Below are positions 1 through 7,371 of a stretch of 64,000 bases of DNA, one piece after another (the stretch's first letter is position 1; each line of letters opens with the position of its first letter). Origin of the DNA: Oerskovia enterophila. Lineage in GTDB: Bacteria; Actinomycetota; Actinomycetes; Actinomycetales; Cellulomonadaceae. The notes beneath the pieces were generated by a model. That model was not told the origin of the DNA. It saw only the letters and a list, made by a program, of their open reading frames with translations, and did no database searches. The DNA lies in NCBI RefSeq assembly GCF_001692445.1, contig NZ_MAQA01000001.1:124001-188000 (forward strand). The letters are read 5' to 3'. The translations under genes were made by a program, and so were the position numbers.

Positions 1-1206
1 GGCCCGGAGGCCGAGAGCCCGGCCGGTCGTGCGGCTCGGGGGAGACGGCTCACCGACGTCGACGCGCTGCGGGCCTTCGCGCTGCTGGGGATCCTCGCGG
101 TCAACGTCTGGGCTTTCGCCGACCCGTACTACGCGACGGCGAGCAGCAACCCCGCGTTCGCCGGTCCGCTCGATCACGCCGTGCGGTTCGTGGTGGCCGC
201 GCTGTTCGAGACCAAGTTCTACCTGCTGTTCTCGTTCCTCTTCGGCTACTCGTTCACGCTCCAGATGGCCTCGGCCGAGCGCGACGGCGCGTCCTTCGTG
301 GGCCGGATGCTGCGGAGGATCCTGGGGCTCGCGGTGCTGGGGGCGGTCCACGGTGTCGCGCTCTACTACGGCGAGATCCTGGTGGTGTACGCGGGGCTCG
401 CCCTCGTGCTGCTCGTGGCGCGCAACCTGGCCCCGCGACGGGCCGTGGTCCTGGGGAGCGTGCTGCTCGCGGCCGTGGGGATCCTGTGGGTCGGGCTCGG
501 AGCCCTCCAGCTCGCGTCCGGCTACCCGTCGGCTCCCGCCGGTGCAGGGGCGGGCGAGGCGCTCGCGAAGCTGGCGGCGTTCGGCGGGGAGGCGGGGGCG
601 ACGTTCGCGTTCACCGCGGGACACCGTACGGAGATCCTCGTGTCGCTCGTCCTGCTCCAGGGACCGAGCGCGCTCGCGATGTTCCTGTTCGGGCTCGCCG
701 CCGGGCGGCGCGAGCTGTTCGCTCGCGAGCTTCCGCGCAGGGCGGTCCGGTGGGTGCTGGGGCTCGGGCTCACGGCAGGGCTCGCGGGCGGGGTCTTCTA
801 CGCCTGGGCCGCGACGTACGCGCCGGGCGGAGGGATCGAGACGCTCGCGTTCGGCGTCGGGCAGCTCACCGCCCCGCTCCTGACCGCCACGTACGTCGTC
901 GGGTGCCTGGCGCTGTTCCGGCGCGCGGCGAGCGTCCGTGACGCGCTCGCCCCGGCCGGGCGCATGGCGCTCACGAACTACCTGGGTCAGTCGCTCGTGC
1001 TCGCCCTCGTCTTCACGGGCTACGGGCTGGGGCTCGTCGACCGGGTGGCGACCGTGGCGGTCGTCGGGATCGTGGCGGCGATCTTCGCGGCCCAGCTCGT
1101 GGCGAGCCGGTGGTGGCTCGGACGGCACGCGTACGGGCCCCTCGAGTGGGGGCTGCGCTGGGTCACGAACGGCCGGCGGCCACGGTGGTTCAGCGCCCGG
1201 GGCTGA
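1..1206 (+). CDS. DUF418 family membrane protein (5' truncated)
   Basis: The reading frame is open from base 1, so the true start lies outside the window. The first visible residues include DVDALRAFALLGILAVN, the conserved N-terminal helix of the DUF418 / YeiB-like family of polytopic inner-membrane proteins. Several hydrophobic segments follow (for example YLLFSFLFGYSFTLQ and VLGAVHGVALYYGEILVVYAGLALVLL). Near the C-terminus, MALTNYLGQSLVLALVFTGYG and the PLEWGLR block match the family signature. Members are thought to act in transport, but the substrate is unknown. A GC hairpin at 1267-1289 separates it from the convergent FAH-family gene. Family assignment is confident; function is not. 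Confidence 0.85.
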   Translation, partial: GPEAESPAGRAARGRRLTDVDALRAFALLGILAVNVWAFADPYYATASSNPAFAGPLDHAVRFVVAALFETKFYLLFSFLFGYSFTLQMASAERDGASFVGRMLRRILGLAVLGAVHGVALYYGEILVVYAGLALVLLVARNLAPRRAVVLGSVLLAAVGILWVGLGALQLASGYPSAPAGAGAGEALAKLAAFGGEAGATFAFTAGHRTEILVSLVLLQGPSALAMFLFGLAAGRRELFARELPRRAVRWVLGLGLTAGLAGGVFYAWAATYAPGGGIETLAFGVGQLTAPLLTATYVVGCLALFRRAASVRDALAPAGRMALTNYLGQSLVLALVFTGYGLGLVDRVATVAVVGIVAAIFAAQLVASRWWLGRHAYGPLEWGLRWVTNGRRPRWFSARG

Positions 1207-1266
1207 GGTCGGCAGCGGGCGCTGCCGGGGGCGGCTTGCCGGGCGCCCACCGTGGTGGCAGCGCGT

Positions 1267-1289
1267 GGCGGCCCCCGTCGGGGGCCGCC
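1267..1289. terminator. Bidirectional hairpin between convergent genes
   Basis: A 10-bp perfect GC stem (GGCGGCCCCC paired with GGGGGCCGCC) closes a GTC loop between the DUF418 gene (+) and the FAH-family gene (-). It has no T-tract, as is common in high-GC actinobacteria. Confidence 0.6.
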
Positions 1290-1303
1290 GCGCGGCTCGC
1301 GGC

Positions 1304-2047
1304 TCAGACGATCGGGTTGGTCAGCGTCCCGATGCCCTCGATCGTGATCGCGGAGGTCTGGCCGGGGACCACGTGCGCCGACGTGCCGGGCGACCCCGTG
1401 AGGACCACGTCGCCCGGACCGAGCGTCAGGTGCGAGGTCAGGTAGACGAGCTGCTCGACGACGTCCCACGCGAGACCCGACGTCGACGCCTCGGCCTGCG
1501 TGGCGCCGTCGACCTGGACGTCGATCGCGAGGTCCGCGACGCCCGCCACCGCGAGGTCGGTCTCGATCCAGGGGCCGAGCGGCGTGAAGCCGTCGCCGTT
1601 CTTGGACTGCGTGAACTTGTCGTCGAGCGCGCTCTGCTCGTACGCCGTGACGTCGTTGCCGACGGTCCAGCCGAGGATCACGCCGGGGACCTGCTCGGGT
1701 GTGAGGTGGCGGGCCGTGCGGGCGATGACTATCGCGAGCTCGCCCTCGACCACGACCTTGCCCGCGGCGGGGTCCAGGCGGACGGGCTCACCCGGGCCGA
1801 CCACGGTGCGCGCCGACTTGGTGAACGCCTGCGGCGGGACGAGGCGGTCTGCGGGACCGCTGTTGTGGGCCATGCCGAGCACGACGCGCGGTTCGCACGG
1901 GGCCAGGAGGCGAGCGCCGTCGACGGGGTGGGTCTCGCCCGTGCGCTCGAGCCCGGGGGAGTGGTGGTCGACGACCACGGCCCAGACGTCGCCGTCCTGG
2001 ACGACGGGGCGCGGGCCGGTGGGGGTGGCGATCCGAGCGAGTCTCAC
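1304..2047 (-). CDS. Fumarylacetoacetate hydrolase (FAH) family protein
   Basis: The product is a 247-residue enzyme of the FAH / 2-hydroxyhepta-2,4-diene-1,7-dioate isomerase superfamily. These Mg2+-dependent enzymes cleave or isomerise 3-oxo acids and are often oxaloacetate decarboxylases or acylpyruvases. Family features are VVVEGELAIVIA and GNDVTAYEQ, carrying acidic metal ligands, then the KNGDGFTPLGPW segment and the C-terminal LGPGDVVLTGSPGT motif. I chose GTG at 2047 because GGAGG (2060-2056) sits 8 bases upstream and translation begins with the usual VRLARI strand. The frame stays open far upstream, but that is antisense to kup. The gene is divergent from kup. The substrate cannot be read from the sequence. 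Confidence 0.88.
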   Translation of the reverse strand: MRLARIATPTGPRPVVQDGDVWAVVVDHHSPGLERTGETHPVDGARLLAPCEPRVVLGMAHNSGPADRLVPPQAFTKSARTVVGPGEPVRLDPAAGKVVVEGELAIVIARTARHLTPEQVPGVILGWTVGNDVTAYEQSALDDKFTQSKNGDGFTPLGPWIETDLAVAGVADLAIDVQVDGATQAEASTSGLAWDVVEQLVYLTSHLTLGPGDVVLTGSPGTSAHVVPGQTSAITIEGIGTLTNPIV

Positions 2048-2221
2048 GGTGGTCTCCTCCGTCTGCGGTGTCGGCGCGGTCGTGCCGGCTGAGCGTGAGA
2101 CTACAGGAGGTATGACGTCCGATGTGACCATCGGTGTGGCTCGCCCGACGGCCCGGCGAGACACTGGGAACGGCGGGTTCCGCGGTCTCGCGCGGCCCAC
2201 GGCGCGCGGCGAGGAGGCACC

Positions 2222-4147
2222 ATCCCACGCACGGCAGAGGGCTCGGCAGGGAATGAGCGGTCGGTCGGCGGCCTCGCGCTCGTGGGTGCCCTGGGCGTCG
2301 TCTTCGGGGACATCGGCACGTCGCCCCTGTACACGGCGGCGGCCGTCGTCACCACGGCCCGCGGGGCCGGTGTCGAGGCCGACCGGACCTTCGTCTACGG
2401 GATGACCTCGACGATCCTCTGGTCGTTGACGCTGGTCGTCAGCATCCTCTACGTCCGTCTCCTCCTCCGTGCCGACAACGACGGCGAGGGCGGCCTCCTG
2501 GCGCTGCTCGGCCTGCTCAGACGAACCCTCGGCAGAGCTCGTGACGGGCGGCGGGCAACCGTCGTGCTCACCGTGCTCGGGATGCTCGGGGCCGCGATGT
2601 TCCTCGGGGACAGCGTCATCACGCCGGCCATCTCCGTCCTGTCGGCCGTCGAGGGGCTCGAGGTCGTGGAGCCCTCGCTCGCCCGGTTCGTGGTCCCCGC
2701 AGCCCTCGTGATCCTCCTGGGTCTGTTCCTCGTCGAGCGGTTCGGTACCCGGACGATCGGGCGGTTCTTCGGACCCGTCATGGTGCTGTGGTTCGCCACC
2801 CTCGCCGCGTGCGGCGTCCGAGGGGTGGCGCAGACGCCCGAGGTCCTGGTGTCGGTCTCCCCGCACTGGGTGCTGCTCTTCTTCGTCGACCACCCCGCCG
2901 CGGCCTTCCTGTCGCTCGGTGGTGTGGTCCTGGCGGTCACCGGGGCCGAGGCCCTGTACGCGGACCTCGGGCACTTCGGCCGCCGGCCCATCGTGCGCGC
3001 CTGGGCGTTCGTCGTCTTCCCCGCCCTCGCGCTGAGCTACCTGGGTCAGGGCGGGCACATGATCGCCTCACCCGAGGCGGCGCGGAATCCGTTCTTCTCG
3101 CTGGTCCCCGCCCCGCTCACGATCCCCGTCGTCGTCCTGGCGACCCTCGCGACGATCATCGCCTCGCAGTCCGTCGTCTCGGGAGCCTTCTCGGTCGTCC
3201 ACCAGAGCGGGCGCCTGGGCGTCCTCCCGCCGTTGCGCACCGTCCACACGTCCCCCGCCAACAGCCGCCAGATCTACCTGCCCGCCGTGAACGTCCTCCT
3301 GGCTGCGACGGTCCTGCTCGTCGTCGTCACGTTCCGGTCGTCGGCCGCGCTCGCGTCCGCCTACGGCATCGCCGTGACGCTGACCATCTCGATCACCACG
3401 GTCGTGTACCTCGCCCACGGCTGGACGTCCCGACGGCGGCTCACCGGCAGCACGGTCGTCGCGGCCCCGATCCTGGTCGTCGTCCTCGTCTTCCTCGCGG
3501 CCAACCTGGCGAAGGTCGGCTCGGGAGGGTGGCTGCCCCTGACGATCGGCGCCGTCGTGTTCGTCGTCATGGTGACCTGGTGGACCGGGCAACGGCACGT
3601 CGATCGCGGACGGCTCGCCCTCGAGACGACCGTCCAGCGCGTCGAGGACGTCCTCGAGGCGCACGGGTCCGTGACCAGGACCCGCGGAACCGCGGTGTTC
3701 CTGAGCCGGCACAGCGGGGTGGTGCCCCTGGCGCTGCGATCCATGGTCGAGCAGAACCACGCGCTCCAGCGCCACGTCCTGCTCGTGAGCTGGGCGACGG
3801 CCGACCGGCCGACCGTCCCCACGAGCGAGAGGTTCCAAGTGTCGACCGCGGGCAGCGAAGGCGTGGTCCAGGTGATCGCGACGTACGGGTTCCGGGAGCG
3901 CCCCCGGATCGTCCGGCTGCTCAGCCAGGTGCAACGAGCAGCCCCCGACACCATGCGCGGCGTCGACCTCGGCACCGCGACGTACTTCGTCTCGCTCTCC
4001 GTGCCTCGCTCCAGCTACCGCTCCTCGATGCCCCGATGGTCCCAGCGGCTCTTCCTCGGCCTGTCGCGCCTGGTGCCGGACCCCGTCGAGACCCTCGACC
4101 TTCCTCGCGAACGGACGATCGTGCTCGGCCGCGACGTGCCGCTGTGA
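2222..4147 (+). CDS. kup: Kup-family low-affinity potassium transporter
   Basis: K+/H+ symporter of the KUP/HAK/KT family. The hallmark GVVFGDIGTSPLY lies near the N-terminus. About twelve hydrophobic segments follow, including the conserved TGAEALYADLGHFGRRPI and YLGQGGHMI regions, then a cytoplasmic C-terminal domain of about 150 residues ending at 4147. The start is unusual. The first canonical in-frame start is GTG 2282, but that would remove most of TM1, because NERSVGGLALVGALGVVFGD is clearly coding. No ATG, GTG or TTG occurs in frame between 2111 and 2282. GAGGAGG at 2211-2217 lies four bases before an in-frame ATC at 2222, which would give 641 residues with a family-typical N-terminus. 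I use 2222 as the inferred start; 2282 is the conservative alternative. Confidence 0.9.
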   Translation: MPRTAEGSAGNERSVGGLALVGALGVVFGDIGTSPLYTAAAVVTTARGAGVEADRTFVYGMTSTILWSLTLVVSILYVRLLLRADNDGEGGLLALLGLLRRTLGRARDGRRATVVLTVLGMLGAAMFLGDSVITPAISVLSAVEGLEVVEPSLARFVVPAALVILLGLFLVERFGTRTIGRFFGPVMVLWFATLAACGVRGVAQTPEVLVSVSPHWVLLFFVDHPAAAFLSLGGVVLAVTGAEALYADLGHFGRRPIVRAWAFVVFPALALSYLGQGGHMIASPEAARNPFFSLVPAPLTIPVVVLATLATIIASQSVVSGAFSVVHQSGRLGVLPPLRTVHTSPANSRQIYLPAVNVLLAATVLLVVVTFRSSAALASAYGIAVTLTISITTVVYLAHGWTSRRRLTGSTVVAAPILVVVLVFLAANLAKVGSGGWLPLTIGAVVFVVMVTWWTGQRHVDRGRLALETTVQRVEDVLEAHGSVTRTRGTAVFLSRHSGVVPLALRSMVEQNHALQRHVLLVSWATADRPTVPTSERFQVSTAGSEGVVQVIATYGFRERPRIVRLLSQVQRAAPDTMRGVDLGTATYFVSLSVPRSSYRSSMPRWSQRLFLGLSRLVPDPVETLDLPRERTIVLGRDVPL

Positions 4148-4269
4148 GTCGGCCGCACGCGCGCGGGGAAGATCGGCGGGATCTTGCCGATCCGAGCCGG
4201 CGGCAACGCTCCGGACGGCACGCCCGCGAGTGTCGTGCGTCACGAAGAGGCTGGTCAGGCCGTATCGGT

Positions 4270-4299
4270 TTGAGTATCCAGCGAAAACCGTTGTAGTCT
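4270..4299 (+). promoter_or_regulatory. Putative tRNA-Arg promoter
   Basis: TTGAGT (4270-4275) and TAGTCT (4294-4299) have an 18-base spacer and lie about 40 bases before the tRNA. This AT-richer stretch stands out from its surroundings. It is assigned by pattern only. Confidence 0.45.
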
Positions 4300-4336
4300 T
4301 CTCGACGGCTGCTCAAGAGAAATCACGAACAGCCGG

Positions 4337-4409
4337 GCGCCCGTAGCTCAACGGATAGAGCATCTGACTACGGATCAGAAGGTTGGGGGTTCGAATCCCT
4401 CCGGGCGCA
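4337..4409 (+). tRNA. tRNA-Arg(ACG)
   Basis: A 73-base cloverleaf. The acceptor stem GCGCCCG (4337-4343) pairs with CGGGCGC (4402-4408), followed by discriminator A at 4409. The anticodon stem TCTGA/TCAGA encloses the loop CTACGGA with anticodon ACG at 4370-4372, read ICG after A34 deamination. The T-loop is TTCGAAT. The 3' CCA is not encoded (CAG follows), as is usual in actinobacteria. Confidence 0.97.
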
Positions 4410-4414
4410 CAGAA

Positions 4415-4457
4415 CACGAAGGCCAGGAACCGCAAGGTTCCTGGCCTTCGTGCTTTT
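4415..4457 (+). terminator. tRNA-Arg terminator
   Basis: A 17-bp perfect stem (4415-4431 with 4436-4452) is capped by a GCAA tetraloop and followed by CTTTT. It is a classical rho-independent terminator, five bases after the tRNA. It may also serve the convergent GH20 gene. Confidence 0.85.
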
Positions 4458-4471
4458 CGCTGGTCTCTCGA

Positions 4472-7102
4472 TCAGCCGCAGTCCAGCGCCGGGTGGCCGG
4501 CCGTGACCTCGCTCTCGGTGCCCCCCGCCCCGCCCGTCGTGACCGTCACGGTCCCGGCGTCGATCGTCGAGGCACGGGTCGCGAAGGACTGGTGCGCGCT
4601 GGCCCCGGGGGCGACCGCGCTGAACGACTTCTTGCCGGCCGCGGTCACGACCTGGAGGTCGACCGCCACGTCACCGACGTTGACCGCACGGACGCTGATC
4701 ACAACCCTGCCGGCGACGCAGCGCGTGGTCGCGTCGACCTCGACCGTCGCGGGGGCCGGGGAGACCGCGTCCCAGAGCGCACCGACTGCGGCCCGGTCGA
4801 GGGCACCGGTGTAGACCCGCAGGTCGTCGACGTCGACGGCCGCCGCGTCGCTCGCACCCGGCCACCCCGGGGCGTTCAGGAGCCGTCCGAGCTGGGCCAG
4901 CCCGAGCGTCGCGGTACCCGGCACGGTCGAGACCTGCGTACCGTCCGCGTAGACCGTGATGGTCGCGCCGTCCGAGACCAGCGTCAGGTGCACCCACTCG
5001 TCGAGCGGGGTGGCGTACTCGGACCGATGGTCGGCGACGCCGAGCTGCGTGAACCCGACCTTGGCCGTGGCCTTGTACTGCTCGAGCTTGATCGCGGTGC
5101 GCACCCCGGACGAGGTGTCCGAGAGCAAGGCGGAGCTGCTCCTGGCGCCCGTGCGACGGACCCAGGACGCGACCGTCCACGGTCCGCTCACGGGAGCGGC
5201 GCTGAGTGCCACCCCGTCGTCCACGCCGTCGAGGCTGACCGCACCGCCCAGCTGCCCGGGGGTCCAGGTGCCGCCGTCCACCGCGGCCCGCACGCCGGTC
5301 ACGACGTCCAGGGCCGACTGTCCGCTCGTCTCGTCGAAGGTCCAGTGGTGGATCAGCTCGGGCTCCACGGGGACGACGGGCTCCCACTCGACGTCGGGCG
5401 CGCGGAACCACTCGTACCCCAGGGCGTCCCAGCGGTCGTCGTGCTGCGTGAGGCGGGAGAGGAACTCGGTGTAGTCCTTGTCCTGCGCCGGTGACCAGGC
5501 GATCTCGGCGATCGCGGGCATGCGCGGGAAGATCATGTGGTCGGTGTACTGCTCGACCGGGATGAACTGGGAGTGGCTCGTGGGCAGGCTCGTGCTCCCG
5601 CGGTAGGCCCGGTCGGCCCACAGCGAGGCCTCGACCCCCGCGACCTGCTCCTCGGTCACGACCTTGACCGTGCCGTCGGTGCTCGAGAGCTCCGTCACGG
5701 GGTCCCAGTCGTAGGCGCGTCGCAGGTTGACGAGGCCGGCCCACGAGAGGCCGTAGGCCGTCGAGGAGCTGTACTTCATGTCGGTGTAGGACCGGTCGGC
5801 CGGCGACACGACGACACGCGCCCCGGCCGCCAGGGCCGCGCGGACCTCACGGATGTCCGCGCTCTCGGCGCCCACGCCGATCTTGGGACGGTTGACGCGC
5901 CCCTCGGCCCAGTACTGGACCAGGCTGCCTGCGGGCAGGGTCGCCCCCTGTGCCCACTGGTGCCATCCGACGATCGTCTTGCCGTGCTCGGTCGCGATCT
6001 CGTTGGCCATGGCCGTGTACGCCTCGTACCAGCCCGCCGGCGGGTTGGGGACCTCGTCGCCGCCGAGGTGGATGTACTGGCCGGGGTTCTGCGCGGCGAC
6101 CGAGGAGATGACCTTCTCGAGGTAGTCGCGGATGTTCGCCGAGTTGGCCTCGGTCGCGCAGACCATCGGCAGGTTCACGTCGAACCCGTAGTACGGCGCG
6201 GTCGGCACCCCGTCGCACGTGAGGCCCGGGACGGACGCCTGTGCCGCGAGGGTGTGTCCCGGGCCGTCGATCTCGGGGACGATCTCGATGTAGCGCGAGG
6301 CCGCGTACTCGACGATCTCCGCGTAGTCCGCAGGGGTGTAGAACCACGGATCACCCGTGTTGCTGCCCGGGGCCCAGCCGCTCTGCGTCGAGGCGCCGAT
6401 CTCCGTCAGGGCGGGGAGCCCGTCGATCGCGATGCGCCAGCCCTGGTCGTCCGTGAGGTGCAGGTGCAGGGTGTTGAGCTTGTAGAGCGCGATCTGGTCG
6501 ATGTAGCGCTTGACCGCGTCGACGGGGTAGAAGCGGCGGGCGACGTCGAGCATCGCGCTGCGGTACTCGAACCGGGGCTCGTCCTCGATGACGACCGCGG
6601 GGACGACCCAGTCCGCGTCCTGCGCCTGGGTCGCCTCGACCGCTGCGGGGAGGAGCTGACGGAGCGACTGCACACCGTGGAAGAGCCCGGCCGCCGTAGG
6701 CGCGTCGATCGCGACGGCCCCCTCGGAGACGGTGAGGTCGTAGCCCTCGGGGTCCGTCGAGGCGGCGTCGGTCAGGGTGAGCGTGATGGCGCTGGTCGCG
6801 GCCGACGCGTCGGAGACCGGCAACGAGAACCCCGTGGACGGTCGGAGCAGGTCGGCGAGGTACTCGCCGACCGGCGCGGCGTCGTCGGGAGCGACGATCA
6901 CGCTCGTCGGGCCGAGCCGGAACCCGGACCCGGGCCCTCGCTCGAGGCTCACGGGCCTCGGGACGAGCGCGAGGGGTGCCTCGTCCTCGGAGGCGGAGGC
7001 GGGGGCGGCGGACGACCAGGCGGTCGTCGCCACGGCAGGACAGATCAGGGCAAGGGTCACGGCGACGGCTGCGACGCCGCGACCACGGTGCGGGATTCTC
7101 AC
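4472..7102 (-). CDS. Secreted GH20 beta-N-acetylhexosaminidase with LamG and C-terminal CG module
   Basis: Exo-acting hexosaminidase that removes terminal GlcNAc/GalNAc, by family knowledge through substrate-assisted catalysis. Order of parts: Arg-rich signal peptide with a cleavage region near APASAS; GH20 N-domain (about residues 50-175) with GYDLTVSEG; catalytic TIM barrel with YRSAMLDVARRF, HLHLTDDQGWR and the catalytic Asp-Glu in HLGGDEVP (about residue 350); a LamG / concanavalin-like domain (about 575-785) starting LIHHWTFDE; and the shared C-terminal module, with Cys in TTRCVAG and a terminal DCG. I use GTG 7102 because GAGG (7113-7110) is 7 bases from it but only one base from the alternative GTG 7108, so the protein is 876 residues. 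A TetR-type operator lies upstream at 7147-7160. The substrate may be chitin, N-glycan or peptidoglycan. Confidence 0.95.
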   Translation of the reverse strand: MRIPHRGRGVAAVAVTLALICPAVATTAWSSAAPASASEDEAPLALVPRPVSLERGPGSGFRLGPTSVIVAPDDAAPVGEYLADLLRPSTGFSLPVSDASAATSAITLTLTDAASTDPEGYDLTVSEGAVAIDAPTAAGLFHGVQSLRQLLPAAVEATQAQDADWVVPAVVIEDEPRFEYRSAMLDVARRFYPVDAVKRYIDQIALYKLNTLHLHLTDDQGWRIAIDGLPALTEIGASTQSGWAPGSNTGDPWFYTPADYAEIVEYAASRYIEIVPEIDGPGHTLAAQASVPGLTCDGVPTAPYYGFDVNLPMVCATEANSANIRDYLEKVISSVAAQNPGQYIHLGGDEVPNPPAGWYEAYTAMANEIATEHGKTIVGWHQWAQGATLPAGSLVQYWAEGRVNRPKIGVGAESADIREVRAALAAGARVVVSPADRSYTDMKYSSSTAYGLSWAGLVNLRRAYDWDPVTELSSTDGTVKVVTEEQVAGVEASLWADRAYRGSTSLPTSHSQFIPVEQYTDHMIFPRMPAIAEIAWSPAQDKDYTEFLSRLTQHDDRWDALGYEWFRAPDVEWEPVVPVEPELIHHWTFDETSGQSALDVVTGVRAAVDGGTWTPGQLGGAVSLDGVDDGVALSAAPVSGPWTVASWVRRTGARSSSALLSDTSSGVRTAIKLEQYKATAKVGFTQLGVADHRSEYATPLDEWVHLTLVSDGATITVYADGTQVSTVPGTATLGLAQLGRLLNAPGWPGASDAAAVDVDDLRVYTGALDRAAVGALWDAVSPAPATVEVDATTRCVAGRVVISVRAVNVGDVAVDLQVVTAAGKKSFSAVAPGASAHQSFATRASTIDAGTVTVTTGGAGGTESEVTAGHPALDCG

Positions 7103-7146
7103 GGGCACTCCTCATTGAGCGGTCGGGAACCCTTCGAGCCTCAGCC

Positions 7147-7160
7147 ATCCCGACCAGTAT
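7147..7160 (-). promoter_or_regulatory. Putative TetR-family operator at GH20 promoter
   Basis: The minus strand reads ATACTGGTCGGGAT, matching 12 of 14 bases of the palindrome at 11415-11428. It overlaps a CATACT that could be the -10 of the GH20 gene. It lies about 45 bases upstream of the GTG start. Confidence 0.6.
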
Positions 7161-7232
7161 GTCAATATCTGACGGATTACCAGTTCAAACAAGCATGAAA
7201 GTGCACCAAGCCTGCCGAGGGCACGGCAGAGC

Positions 7233-7312
7233 GCCCCGCCCCCGGGGAGTCGGGGGCGGGGCTGAGGACGAGGTCGGCGTCGCTGTCCGACAGAAGAACG
7301 ACGCCGACCTCG
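7233..7312 (-). terminator. Two hairpins downstream of the ThuA-fusion gene
   Basis: The first to be transcribed is a 14-bp perfect stem (7269-7282 with 7299-7312, 16-base loop). The second is a 12-bp GC stem (7233-7244 with 7251-7262). Both lie between the stop of the 1304-residue gene and the GH20 promoter, and would insulate GH20 from read-through. Confidence 0.6.
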
Positions 7313-7371
7313 ACCTCGGGTGGGGCCTCGCGCGCCTCAGGAGTGGAAGACGCGCGCGGCCTCGTGAAGCG

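Noticed and set aside
2105-2114. AGGAGG followed by ATG at 2112 as a start for kup
   Set aside because: The spacing is only one base and the ATG is in a different frame from Kup; its translation (MTSDVTIG...) has no similarity to any Kup N-terminus.
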